Numbered from the stretch's first letter, positions 1-6,007 are shown. The stretch: 8,313 bases of DNA from Blautia sp. (GCA_017515945.1 JAFWDX010000226.1:1-8313); one strand, 5' to 3'. A program made the numbers and translations. Notes: a model not told the origin generated them from the letters alone.

Positions 1-27
1 ACATAGTACTCCGTCCGCCGTGAAGGG

Positions 28-116
28 TATGAGCCCGGCTGTATATATGTGGACAGGAAAATATCATATGAGCAAGGTTGTATATGTGGACGGGGAAATA
101 TTGTATGAGTCCGGCC
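28..116. repeat. Degenerate tandem repeat, about 2.3 units of 37-39 bp
   Basis: Three successive segments begin with TATGAG at 28, 67 and 104. The first two continue with a GGCTG or GGTTG block, a TATATGTGGAC block and a GAAAATAT-like tail, giving unit lengths of 39 and 37 bp; the third diverges after about 13 bases. Next to it, TCCGGTTGTG occurs at 117-126 and again at 137-146, and ATAGTACT is shared by positions 3-10 and 129-136. No open reading frame with recognisable content covers this stretch, so it is read as repetitive intergenic DNA upstream of the transporter operon. Its function is unknown. Confidence 0.6.
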
Positions 117-159
117 TCCGGTTGTGCGATAGTACTTCCGGTTGTGTGAAACAACTCTG

Positions 160-182
160 CACAAAAGGACCGTCCCCTTGTG
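160..182. repeat. Small GGGGAC-core palindrome (REP-like), possible terminator of an upstream gene
   Basis: This 23-base imperfect palindrome has outer arms CACAA and TTGTG, two A/C mismatches, then an inner GGAC/GTCC-type stem around one central base. It is followed by TTTT, so on the + strand it could end transcription arriving from the left. Read on the minus strand its centre is GGGGACGGTCC, close to the core GGGGACAGGTTCC of the palindrome at 8145-8177. The two therefore look like members of one dispersed repeat class with a conserved core and differing arms. The comparison to REP-type elements is inference. Confidence 0.55.
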
Positions 183-205
183 TTTTCCTGAAAGTATAGT
201 AAAAT
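178..205 (+). promoter_or_regulatory. Probable sigma-A-type promoter of the transporter operon
   Basis: TTGTGT at 178-183 and TAAAAT at 200-205 are separated by 16 bases. The -10 context AGTATAGTAAAATA is nearly the same as AGTATAGTATAATA at the stronger promoter near 5013, and the -35 to -10 distance is identical there. The -35 overlaps the right end of the palindrome at 160-182. The implied transcript would start near 212, leaving a leader of about 35 bases before the ATPase start codon. No operator could be recognised. Confidence 0.5.
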
Positions 206-246
206 AAAGATGGTTTTATATGGTTTATATAAAGGAGGCTGCCTTT

Positions 247-1350
247 ATGAGAATTCTGTTGCAGAATCTTACAAAACGCTATCCGAACCGCAACCGCAGG
301 ATCAAAGAGGAAGTGGTGGCGGTGGACAGCTTTAACTATGAGATCCCGGACGGAAAGCTGATCGGACTGCTCGGTCCTTCCGGATGCGGAAAGAGCACCA
401 TGTTGAATATGATCTGCGGACTGGAAAAGCCCACTGAAGGCCGCATCCTCTTTGGAGACGAGGATGTCACTGCGGTGCCTGCGGAGAACAGGGGCGTGGG
501 CATGGTGTTCCAGAGCTATGCGCTGTATCCTCATCTGACCGTTCGGCAGAATATTACCTTCCCTTTGGGCAATCTGAAAGGCGAGGCGCGCCTTTCAAAG
601 GAAGAGATGGATAAAAAGGCCGAGGAAGCTGCGGCGCTGGTGCAGATCGACATGCTGATGGACCGCAGGCCGGGCGAGCTTTCCGGCGGGCAGCAGCAGC
701 GTGTGGCCATCGCCAGGGCTCTGGTAAAACGCCCGCGGGTATTGCTGCTGGATGAGCCGCTTTCCAACCTGGACGCGCGGCTGCGCCTGCAGACCCGGGA
801 GGAGATCCGGCGGATCCAGCGGGAGACCGGTATCACGACCGTGTTTGTCACCCATGATCAGGAGGAGGCCATGAGCATATCGGACGAGATCGTGGTCATG
901 CAGGCCGGTGTGATCCAGCAGACGGGCCGTCCGCAGGATGTATACGACGATCCGGCCAACCTGTTTGTTGCGAAGTTTCTGGGGACGCCTCCGGTCAATG
1001 TCTTTGACGGCGCCGTCCGTGATGGTATGCTGTGGATCGGACAGGACGCGGTGCTGCCGGTGAAGGGGCTGACTGACCGTCCTGTGATCGTGGGGATCCG
1101 TCCGGAGGGCTTTATCCTGCAGGAGGACGGGCCTTTGCACTGCAGTCTCAGAGCTGTGGAGGTCATGGGGAGGGACACCAGCGTGGTCTCCGTCCACGGT
1201 GCCTGTCAGGCTCCGCAGCTGCGCAGTATCATCAGTGCCGAAAGCCGTGTGGATACCTCCCGCGCCGAGGTACGCTTTGCGGTCAAACCCGCTAAAACCC
1301 TGCTGTTTGACTGTGAGACGCAGGTCCGACTGAGAGCGGAGCTGGGGTAA
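247..1350 (+). CDS. CUT1-family carbohydrate ABC transporter, ATP-binding protein (MalK/UgpC/MsmK-like)
   Basis: This 367-residue cytoplasmic ATPase would power the permease pair encoded downstream. In order it shows Walker A GPSGCGKST (about 43-51), a Q-loop glutamine in VFQSY (Q89), the signature LSGGQQQR (from 145), Walker B VLLLDEP (165-171), the D-loop LSNLDA and the switch histidine in THDQEEA (H203). A C-terminal regulatory region with the FLGTPPVN and GIRPEGF motifs is typical of MalK/UgpC proteins with a TOBE-type domain. Length is normal for the family. An in-frame ATG at 220 exists, but 247 is preferred because AAAGGAGG (231-238) lies 8 bases before it and conserved sequence starts there. 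Many Firmicutes CUT1 operons rely on a shared ATPase encoded elsewhere, so a dedicated one at the head of the operon is worth noting. Substrate is unknown. Confidence 0.95.
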   Translation: MRILLQNLTKRYPNRNRRIKEEVVAVDSFNYEIPDGKLIGLLGPSGCGKSTMLNMICGLEKPTEGRILFGDEDVTAVPAENRGVGMVFQSYALYPHLTVRQNITFPLGNLKGEARLSKEEMDKKAEEAAALVQIDMLMDRRPGELSGGQQQRVAIARALVKRPRVLLLDEPLSNLDARLRLQTREEIRRIQRETGITTVFVTHDQEEAMSISDEIVVMQAGVIQQTGRPQDVYDDPANLFVAKFLGTPPVNVFDGAVRDGMLWIGQDAVLPVKGLTDRPVIVGIRPEGFILQEDGPLHCSLRAVEVMGRDTSVVSVHGACQAPQLRSIISAESRVDTSRAEVRFAVKPAKTLLFDCETQVRLRAELG

Positions 1351-1358
1351 GAAAGGCG

Positions 1359-1524
1359 GTAACTGTTCAGTCAGCACCTCGCATTTACTGCAAGGTACTT
1401 GGAACAAAAGATGAACAGCCAGAGTCAGGCGCACTTCCAATGCGATGAAAGGAGCCTGCGCTACCCAAGGGACGCCTTCGGTGTGGCCTCGTAACTGTAA
1501 AGGAGCTTGTGACTGAACAGTTAC
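1359..1524. repeat. 166-bp MITE-like unit with 15-bp perfect inverted termini
   Basis: The 219-base gap between the ATPase and permease 1 genes is mostly this unit. Its left end GTAACTGTTCAGTCA (1359-1373) is the exact reverse complement of its right end TGACTGAACAGTTAC (1510-1524), and the right end belongs to a complete 34-bp palindromic repeat. Inside, ACTGCAAGGTACTTG (1387-1401) resembles the inner part of the same 34-bp repeat, suggesting a decayed copy, and CGCATT/AATGCG (1379-1384 and 1439-1444) can form a further stem. No clear target duplication flanks it, and no coding capacity is evident. It may be a small mobile element or a structured spacer in the operon mRNA. Confidence 0.5.
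1491..1524. repeat. 34-bp palindromic repeat, copy A
   Basis: The ends GTAACTGT and ACAGTTAC form an 8-bp perfect stem, with a small inner AAG-GAG-CTT hairpin and the conserved block TTGTGACTGA. It differs from copy C at 5884-5917 by two bases (positions 9 and 15). It lies 45 bases before the permease 1 start codon, inside the transporter operon, and is followed by GCGAGTATAAACTG, a sequence also seen near 6254. Confidence 0.75.
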
Positions 1525-1569
1525 GACTGTGCGAGTATAAACTGCTCTGGTATGCAAAGAGGTATTAAA

Positions 1570-2463
1570 ATGTATAAAAATACGTGGAAAGCCTGGCTCT
1601 ATCTTCTGCCGGCCCTGCTTTTCCTGGGCGTTTTCATGGTCTATCCGCTTTTTGATGTCCTGATCTATTCCTTTGAGGAGGGATACAATTCGGCATCCCA
1701 GACCTATTTCGGAACCGGGCTATACAACTATTCTTATGTCCTGCGGGATCCTTATTTCCTGCAGGCGCTGAAAAACACGTTTATCCTCGTGATCATCACC
1801 GTGCCGGTATCCACCGGACTGGCGCTGCTGATCTCGGTCGGCCTGACCTCCATCAAGCCGCTGAAGGAACTGTATCAGACGGTGTTTTTTCTCCCGTATG
1901 TGACGAACACACTGGCCGTGGGCCTGGTCTTTATGATCCTTTTCAAAAAGACCCCGTACACAGACGGTTTTGTCAATCAGATCATTCAGTTCTTTGGCGG
2001 AAGCAGCATAGATTTTATCGAAGGACCGTACTGGGCAAAGATGCTGGTGCTGTGCTGCTATACCGTCTGGGTGGTGCTGCCGTTCAAGATCCTGATCCTG
2101 ACCAGCGCCCTGGCCGGCGTCAATCCGGATTATTACAAAGCGGCGAAGGTGGATGGGACCTCCCGGCTGCGGATCTTCATGAGGATCACCCTTCCCATGA
2201 TCTCTCCGATGCTGTTCTATCTGATCATCACCGGCTTTATAGGCGCATTCAAGGCTTATTCGGATGTCGTGGCCATCTTTGGGACCAGCCTGAATGCAGC
2301 GGGGATGAACACGATCGTGGGCTATGTATATGATATGCTGTACGGAGACAGCGGAGGATATCCCTCCTATGCTTCCGCGGCGGCGCTGCTGCTGTTTGCC
2401 ATTGTTCTGACCATTACCTGTGTCAATCTGCTGATCAGCCGAAAGAAGGTAATATATTCATAA
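1570..2463 (+). CDS. CUT1-family sugar ABC transporter permease (MalF/UgpA-like)
   Basis: This 297-residue inner-membrane protein is one half of the transport channel. About six membrane segments are visible (roughly 4-28, 71-92, 105-124, 158-180, 214-227 and 270-289). The cytoplasmic EAA loop, which docks on the ATPase, is seen as YKAAKVDGTSRLRIF...ITLP at about 189-209, with the invariant glycine and the LP ending. Length is typical for UgpA/LacF-type permeases. An ATG at 1552 in the same frame would add six residues, but AAAGAGGT (1556-1563) is a ribosome binding site placed correctly for 1570, so 1570 is chosen. The stop codon TAA (2461-2463) lies inside the next 34-bp palindromic repeat. 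The 219-base gap before it is unusually long for an operon of this kind; it is filled by repeats, and no convincing promoter was found there. Confidence 0.93.
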   Translation: MYKNTWKAWLYLLPALLFLGVFMVYPLFDVLIYSFEEGYNSASQTYFGTGLYNYSYVLRDPYFLQALKNTFILVIITVPVSTGLALLISVGLTSIKPLKELYQTVFFLPYVTNTLAVGLVFMILFKKTPYTDGFVNQIIQFFGGSSIDFIEGPYWAKMLVLCCYTVWVVLPFKILILTSALAGVNPDYYKAAKVDGTSRLRIFMRITLPMISPMLFYLIITGFIGAFKAYSDVVAIFGTSLNAAGMNTIVGYVYDMLYGDSGGYPSYASAAALLLFAIVLTITCVNLLISRKKVIYS

Positions 2464-2493
2464 CTGTGAAGGCACTTGTGACAGAACAGTTAT
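2460..2493. repeat. 34-bp palindromic repeat, copy B, overlapping the permease 1 stop codon
   Basis: The ends ATAACTGT and ACAGTTAT pair over 8 bp. Compared with copies A and C, the outermost base pair has changed from G-C to A-T on both sides, keeping the stem intact. Other differences from copy C are at positions 14 and 24; position 14 lies in the three-base loop between AAG and CTT. The repeat supplies the TAA stop codon of permease 1 and fills most of the 50-base gap to permease 2, whose start lies 20 bases further on. Confidence 0.75.
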
Positions 2494-2513
2494 ATATACT
2501 CGTGAGGTAAACT

Positions 2514-3389
2514 ATGGATACGATGCGCTTGCAGGAAGAAAATTTTAAAGGCGTCCGTGCCCGTGCGCGGATCCGGACGGGAGTGACCTATTTCCTTCTG
2601 ACTTTGTGGGCTGTGGTGGTTCTGTTTCCTTTTTACTGGATGATCCTGACCTCGCTAAAGAGCTACAGCTCCTACAATTCGGAGTATGTGCCGAAGCTTT
2701 ATACATTGGCGCCGACCCTTCAGAATTATACGGATGCTTTCACAGCCGTTTCGCTGGGACGTTATTTTGTCAATACCCTGATCTTTACCGTCATTACCAC
2801 GGCCCTGATGCTGATGGTGATCGTCTTTGCGGCATTTGCCTTCGCGAGGCTGCGGTTCCGGGGGAAAAACCTGCTTTTCACTTTGTTTCTGTCTCTGATG
2901 ATGATCCCGAACGAACTGGTTATCATCACGAACTTTGTGACGATCACCGACTGGGGGCTGCGCAATACCTTCCTGGGTCTGATCCTGCCCTCGGTGACCT
3001 CTGTTTTTTATATATATCTCCTCAAGGAGAATTTTGAACAGATTCCGGAGGAGCTTTATAAAGCCGCCAAGGTTGACGGTACCAGTGACCTCAAATACCT
3101 TTTCCGGGTCATGATCCCGATCTGTCAGCCGACCATCGTCACCATCGTGATCCTCAAGGTTATTGAATGCTGGAATTCCTACGTATGGCCTCGCCTGATC
3201 ACGGACGATGAAGCTTATTTTCTGGTGTCCAACGGCATTCAGGAGATCCGTGAAAACGGTTTCGGCCGTGAAAACATTCCGGCCATGATGGCTGCAGTGG
3301 TGGTCATTTCACTGCCGCTGATCGTTCTGTTCCTGATCTTCCATAAAAAGATCATGGCCGGTGTAGCGAGAGGGGGGACGAAGGGATGA
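2514..3389 (+). CDS. CUT1-family sugar ABC transporter permease (MalG/UgpE-like)
   Basis: This 291-residue membrane protein is the partner of permease 1. Hydrophobic segments lie at about 23-46, 85-108, 119-141, 150-170, 203-215 and 258-279. The EAA loop is seen as EELYKAAKVDGTSDLKYLF...MIP at 179-202. The C-terminus ends in a basic, glycine-rich MAGVARGGTKG, resembling the conserved tail of MalG-type subunits that contacts the ATPase. A GTGAGG ribosome binding site at 2502-2507 sits 6 bases before ATG 2514; a second ATG three codons on is less well placed. The stop codon overlaps the start of the binding-protein gene as ATGA, implying translational coupling. Confidence 0.94.
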   Translation: MDTMRLQEENFKGVRARARIRTGVTYFLLTLWAVVVLFPFYWMILTSLKSYSSYNSEYVPKLYTLAPTLQNYTDAFTAVSLGRYFVNTLIFTVITTALMLMVIVFAAFAFARLRFRGKNLLFTLFLSLMMIPNELVIITNFVTITDWGLRNTFLGLILPSVTSVFYIYLLKENFEQIPEELYKAAKVDGTSDLKYLFRVMIPICQPTIVTIVILKVIECWNSYVWPRLITDDEAYFLVSNGIQEIRENGFGRENIPAMMAAVVVISLPLIVLFLIFHKKIMAGVARGGTKG

Positions 3390-4960
3390 AGAGAACCGGA
3401 CTGCTGCTGGCCTGGGTGCTGATACCGGTCCTGCTGTTTGCCGGGTGTCACGGATCCAGGCAGACGACGGAGTTTAAGGTGCCTGAGGCCTTTGATACGT
3501 CAAAGCCGATCGAGCTTACATTCTGGGCCAAAAACGATACCAACAAAACGCAGACAAAGGTCTATGAGCGCGCGATCGCCGGTTTTGAAAGCCTGTATCC
3601 CAATGTCACCGTGAATCTGCGCCTGTACACGGATTATGGCAGGATCTATAACGACGTGATCACGAATATCGCCACTCGGACGACTCCGAATGTATGCATT
3701 ACCTATCCGGATCACATCGCCACCTACCTGACCGGCAGCAATGTGGTGGTACCGCTGGATGCGCTGCTGGACGATGCCCGGTACGGTCTGGGCGGGAGCG
3801 AGGTGGGGTTTGACGCCCCCTCCCGGGCGCAGATGACGCCGGAATTTCTGGAGGAATGCCGGCTGGGTGAGCATTATTACGCGGTACCCTACATGCGCTC
3901 AACGGAGGCCTGCTACATCAATAAAACGTATGTGGAAAAGCTGGGGTATACCGTGCCGGATGTGCTGACCTGGGATTTTGTCTGGAAGGTGTCCGAGGCT
4001 GCCGCCAAAAAGGACGGCGATGGGGTCTTCGCGCTGAACGGGCAGAAGGTCATGATCCCCTTTATCTATAAATCGACGGACAATATGATGATCCAGATGC
4101 TGCGGCAGAAGGGGGCGGGCTATTCCACCGGGGACGGTGAGATCGAAATCTTCAACGACACGACCAGGGAGCTTTTGTACACTGTTGCGGAGCACGCGGG
4201 CACAGGCGCGTTTTCCACCTTCAAGATCTCCAGCTATCCGGCCAACTTCCTGAATGCCGGCCAATGTGTATTCGCCGTGGACTCCACGGCCGGCTCCACC
4301 TGGATGGGATCCCATGCGCCGCTTTCCGATATCAGTGCCGACAAGTTTGTGGAATTCGAGACGGCCGTGCGGCCGGTTCCCCAGTTTGATCCCGAGGATC
4401 CGCAGATGATTTCCCAGGGACCGTCCATCTGTATCTTTAATAAGGATGATCCGCAGGTGGTGCTCGCATCCTGGCTCTTTACCCAGTATCTGCTGACCAA
4501 TGATGTGCAGATCGCTTACGCGCAGACCGAAGGGTATGTGCCCGTCACGCAGCTGGCCAGGGACAGTGAGGTTTACCAGGATTATCTGTCCCGTGCCGGG
4601 GAAGACAACAGCACATATTATGATGTGAAAATAGAGGCGACCCGTCTGCTGCTGGAGAACACGACGCATACCTTTGTCACGCCGGTATTCAGCGGATCGG
4701 CATCCCTGAGGGACGCTGCAGGCCAGATGATCGAGAATGTGACGAAATCTGTCCGCCGCCGGCAGACGGTGGACGATGCTTATATGGACGACCTCTTTGA
4801 TCAGATGACAAGTCTGTACAGGCTCGATCAGCTGAGCGGAGAGAACGGGAACCGGGAGGATCTCGGACCGCTTCCCGCCGCGTCGAAAGCCCTGCTGATC
4901 ACGCTGGCTGCGGTCTGGGTGCTGATGGGGGCAGGTGTGATTTTCAGGAAGCGAGGATGA
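3386..4960 (+). CDS. Extracellular solute-binding lipoprotein (family 1-like) with extra C-terminal membrane segment
   Basis: This 524-residue protein would capture the transporter's substrate outside the cell. It begins with a lipoprotein signal, ending in FAGC with the lipidated cysteine at C21 (phenylalanine at -3 is slightly off consensus). The mature start PIELTFWAKND and the FESLYPNVTVNL segment are typical of sugar-binding proteins of CUT1 systems. It is longer than the usual 400-450 residues. The C-terminus has a feature rare in this family: a hydrophobic stretch at about 502-520 followed by FRKRG, predicting a second membrane anchor. The preceding LPAAS (496-500) loosely recalls a sortase signal but lacks the threonine-glycine. 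The start at 3386 overlaps the permease 2 stop (ATGA) and is preceded by AGGGGGGACGAAGGG. Ligand unknown. Confidence 0.92.
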   Translation: MKRTGLLLAWVLIPVLLFAGCHGSRQTTEFKVPEAFDTSKPIELTFWAKNDTNKTQTKVYERAIAGFESLYPNVTVNLRLYTDYGRIYNDVITNIATRTTPNVCITYPDHIATYLTGSNVVVPLDALLDDARYGLGGSEVGFDAPSRAQMTPEFLEECRLGEHYYAVPYMRSTEACYINKTYVEKLGYTVPDVLTWDFVWKVSEAAAKKDGDGVFALNGQKVMIPFIYKSTDNMMIQMLRQKGAGYSTGDGEIEIFNDTTRELLYTVAEHAGTGAFSTFKISSYPANFLNAGQCVFAVDSTAGSTWMGSHAPLSDISADKFVEFETAVRPVPQFDPEDPQMISQGPSICIFNKDDPQVVLASWLFTQYLLTNDVQIAYAQTEGYVPVTQLARDSEVYQDYLSRAGEDNSTYYDVKIEATRLLLENTTHTFVTPVFSGSASLRDAAGQMIENVTKSVRRRQTVDDAYMDDLFDQMTSLYRLDQLSGENGNREDLGPLPAASKALLITLAAVWVLMGAGVIFRKRG

Positions 4961-4990
4961 TGATGGGGCCAGGCCCTCCAAAAAATGTAT

Positions 4991-5018
4991 TTGATTGTTT
5001 TCAAGAGTATAGTATAAT
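4991..5018 (+). promoter_or_regulatory. Strong sigma-A-type promoter for the secreted OB-fold-like protein
   Basis: TTGATT (4991-4996) and a perfect TATAAT (5013-5018) are 16 bases apart in AT-rich DNA following the transporter operon. Transcription would begin near 5025, at the edge of the long leader hairpin. This places the gene at 5134 in its own transcription unit, with a leader of about 110 bases. No convincing intrinsic terminator separates it from the operon, so read-through is possible. Confidence 0.75.
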
Positions 5019-5021
5019 ATA

Positions 5022-5088
5022 GCGGTATATGCAGAGGCTCTAAATACGTGGAAGCAAAGCATCCCACGTATTAAGACCCTCTAGTATA
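5022..5088 (+). repeat. Leader hairpin, copy 1 of an inverted repeat pair
   Basis: Bases 5033-5051 pair with 5064-5082 over 19 positions with two mismatches (C/C and A/A), around a 12-base loop; the inner AATACGTGG/CCACGTATT stem is perfect. The element runs from GCGGTATATGCAGAG to CTCTAGTATA. A closely similar copy lies at 6165-6219 in the opposite orientation. The pair 5037/5078 is G-C here and C-G in copy 2, a compensatory change indicating that the hairpin is maintained. It would form in the 5' leader of the downstream mRNA. There is no T-run after it, so simple termination is unlikely. Confidence 0.8.
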
Positions 5089-5093
5089 AAACT

Positions 5094-5109
5094 GACCGCT
5101 TCGGCGGTC
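5094..5109 (+). promoter_or_regulatory. UUCG-tetraloop hairpin in the leader
   Basis: GACCGC-TTCG-GCGGTC is a perfect 6-bp stem closed by the very stable UUCG tetraloop. It ends 9 bases before the AAAGGAGG ribosome binding site (5119-5125). No T-run follows, so it is more likely an mRNA-stabilising or translation-tuning structure than a terminator. Its role is inferred only from its position. Confidence 0.6.
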
Positions 5110-5133
5110 CCATTTCCAAAGGAGGATGAAAAA

Positions 5134-5862
5134 ATGAAAAAACAGTTTTGCGTGATCGCTGCCGTCTGTGCGCTCGGCTGCCTTGCCGTGCCGGCTATGG
5201 CGGAGGAAAAGGCTGAGGGTGTCATGACCTTTGAGGAGTATCAGGCAGCTGACCTGGATACGGAGGTCACGGTCGAGACTTATGTTCAGGCAAAACAGTC
5301 CTGGTGGGAAGACACGGCGACCCTTTATACGCAGGATGAGGACGGCGCATACTTTATCTACAATGCAGCCTGCTCTGAAGAGGATTATGAGAAGCTGGTC
5401 GAAGGCCAGAAGATCAAGGTCACCGGCTATAAGTCCGAATGGGCCGGCGAGATCGAGATCGTGGATGCGACCATCGAGATCGAGGATGGAAATTTCATCG
5501 CCGAGGCTGTGGACGTGACGGATCTGCTCGGCAAGGATGAGATCGAAGAGCATATGAATCAGAAGGTCTCCTTCAAGGGCATGACGGTAGAGAAAGCCGG
5601 TCAGGACGACGACGGACAGGATGTTGCCTACCTTTACAATTATGACGGTTCCGGCGCAGACGGCGATGATCTGTATTTCAACGTCTCTCTGGACGGTCAG
5701 ACATATACCTTTACGGTCGAGTCCTATCTTTGTGACAAGGACAGCGATGTGTACAAGGCTGTCAAAGAGCTCGCCATCGGCGACAAAGTGGATCTGGAGG
5801 GCTTCCTGTACTGGTATGAGGGCGTGAACCCGCACATTACCGCTGTGACAGCTGCCGAGTAA
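5134..5862 (+). CDS. Secreted acidic protein of unknown function with two OB-fold-like halves
   Basis: This 242-residue protein has a Sec signal peptide: KK at positions 2-3, a hydrophobic core, and a probable cleavage after AMA at residue 23. There is no lipobox at a suitable place (the cysteines at 6, 12 and 16 lie within the signal) and no C-terminal anchor. The mature part is rich in Asp and Glu. Residues 41-118 and 141-240 look like two related beta-rich halves. Each ends with a similar pattern, EGQKIKVTGYKSEW (90-103) and IGDKVDLEGFLYWYEG (215-230), which resembles the OB-fold strand pattern of small secreted proteins known in gut Clostridia. No catalytic motif is seen. The start is secure: AAAGGAGG lies 8 bases upstream. 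It has its own promoter and is bracketed by inverted repeats, so it is probably not part of the transporter. The OB-fold assignment comes from pattern only. Confidence 0.85.
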   Translation: MKKQFCVIAAVCALGCLAVPAMAEEKAEGVMTFEEYQAADLDTEVTVETYVQAKQSWWEDTATLYTQDEDGAYFIYNAACSEEDYEKLVEGQKIKVTGYKSEWAGEIEIVDATIEIEDGNFIAEAVDVTDLLGKDEIEEHMNQKVSFKGMTVEKAGQDDDGQDVAYLYNYDGSGADGDDLYFNVSLDGQTYTFTVESYLCDKDSDVYKAVKELAIGDKVDLEGFLYWYEGVNPHITAVTAAE

Positions 5863-5875
5863 AACGCGGAAAATG

Positions 5876-5930
5876 ATTCAGAGGTAACTGTGAAGGAACT
5901 TGTGACTGAACAGTTACATTCAGAGGTAAC
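5876..5930. repeat. Direct repeat of 13 bp flanking 34-bp repeat copy C
   Basis: ATTCAGAGGTAAC occurs at 5876-5888 and again at 5918-5930, a 42-base period. The segment begins 14 bases after the stop codon of the secreted-protein gene and encloses palindrome copy C. The arrangement suggests either a 42-base duplication or insertion of the palindrome with a duplicated target; both are inference. Confidence 0.7.
5884..5917. repeat. 34-bp palindromic repeat, copy C
   Basis: Ends GTAACTGT and ACAGTTAC form an 8-bp perfect stem, with inner AAG-GAA-CTT and the conserved TTGTGACTGA block. Only two bases differ from copy A and four from copy B. It starts 22 bases after the stop codon of the secreted-protein gene, so it would form a hairpin at the 3' end of that mRNA, but no T-run follows. 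Confidence 0.75.
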
Positions 5931-5943
5931 CTGTTCTGGTTAC
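5926..5943. repeat. Short palindrome related to the 34-bp repeat family
   Basis: GTAACC and GGTTAC form a perfect 6-bp stem around TGTTCT. The left arm is the second copy of the ATTCAGAGGTAAC direct repeat, so it looks like a diverged relative of the TAACTG...CAGTTA palindromes. Confidence 0.5.
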
Positions 5944-5951
5944 TGTTGCTG

Positions 5952-5997
5952 CAGGGGATGCTGTGCGGCGCTGAGTGGCGCTGTGCGGTGTCCCCTG
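5952..5997. terminator. Possible hairpin 3' of the secreted-protein gene
   Basis: CAGGGGA (5952-5958) pairs with TCCCCTG (5991-5997) over 7 bp. The enclosed 32 bases contain two GCTGTGCGG blocks and are GC-rich. It lies about 90 bases after the stop codon and lacks a following T-run, so it is at best a weak candidate for a terminator or processing site. Confidence 0.3.
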
Positions 5998-6007
5998 TAT
6001 TGGTATA

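Noticed and set aside
1507..1541. A promoter for permease 1 (TTGTGA with TATAAA)
   Set aside because: The spacing is 23 bases, too long for a sigma-A promoter, and the -35-like part is the conserved core of the palindromic repeat.
595..1557. A long minus-strand reading frame across the ATPase gene and the following gap
   Set aside because: It overlaps a fully conserved MalK-like gene on the other strand, and its translation is low-complexity antisense sequence.
4871..4960. The binding protein's C-terminus as a standard LPXTG sortase signal
   Set aside because: The sequence is LPAAS, lacking the TG, and the protein already has a lipoprotein signal. A plain membrane anchor is the simpler reading.
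4966..4976. GGGCC-A-GGCCC after the binding-protein stop codon as an intrinsic terminator
   Set aside because: The loop is too small for the full stem to form, and the following run is A rather than T on the + strand.
1491..5917. The 34-bp repeats as a CRISPR array or as lox-type recombination sites
   Set aside because: The copies are hundreds to thousands of bases apart with genes between them, there are no regular spacers, and no recombinase or cas gene is present. They fit dispersed palindromic repeats better.
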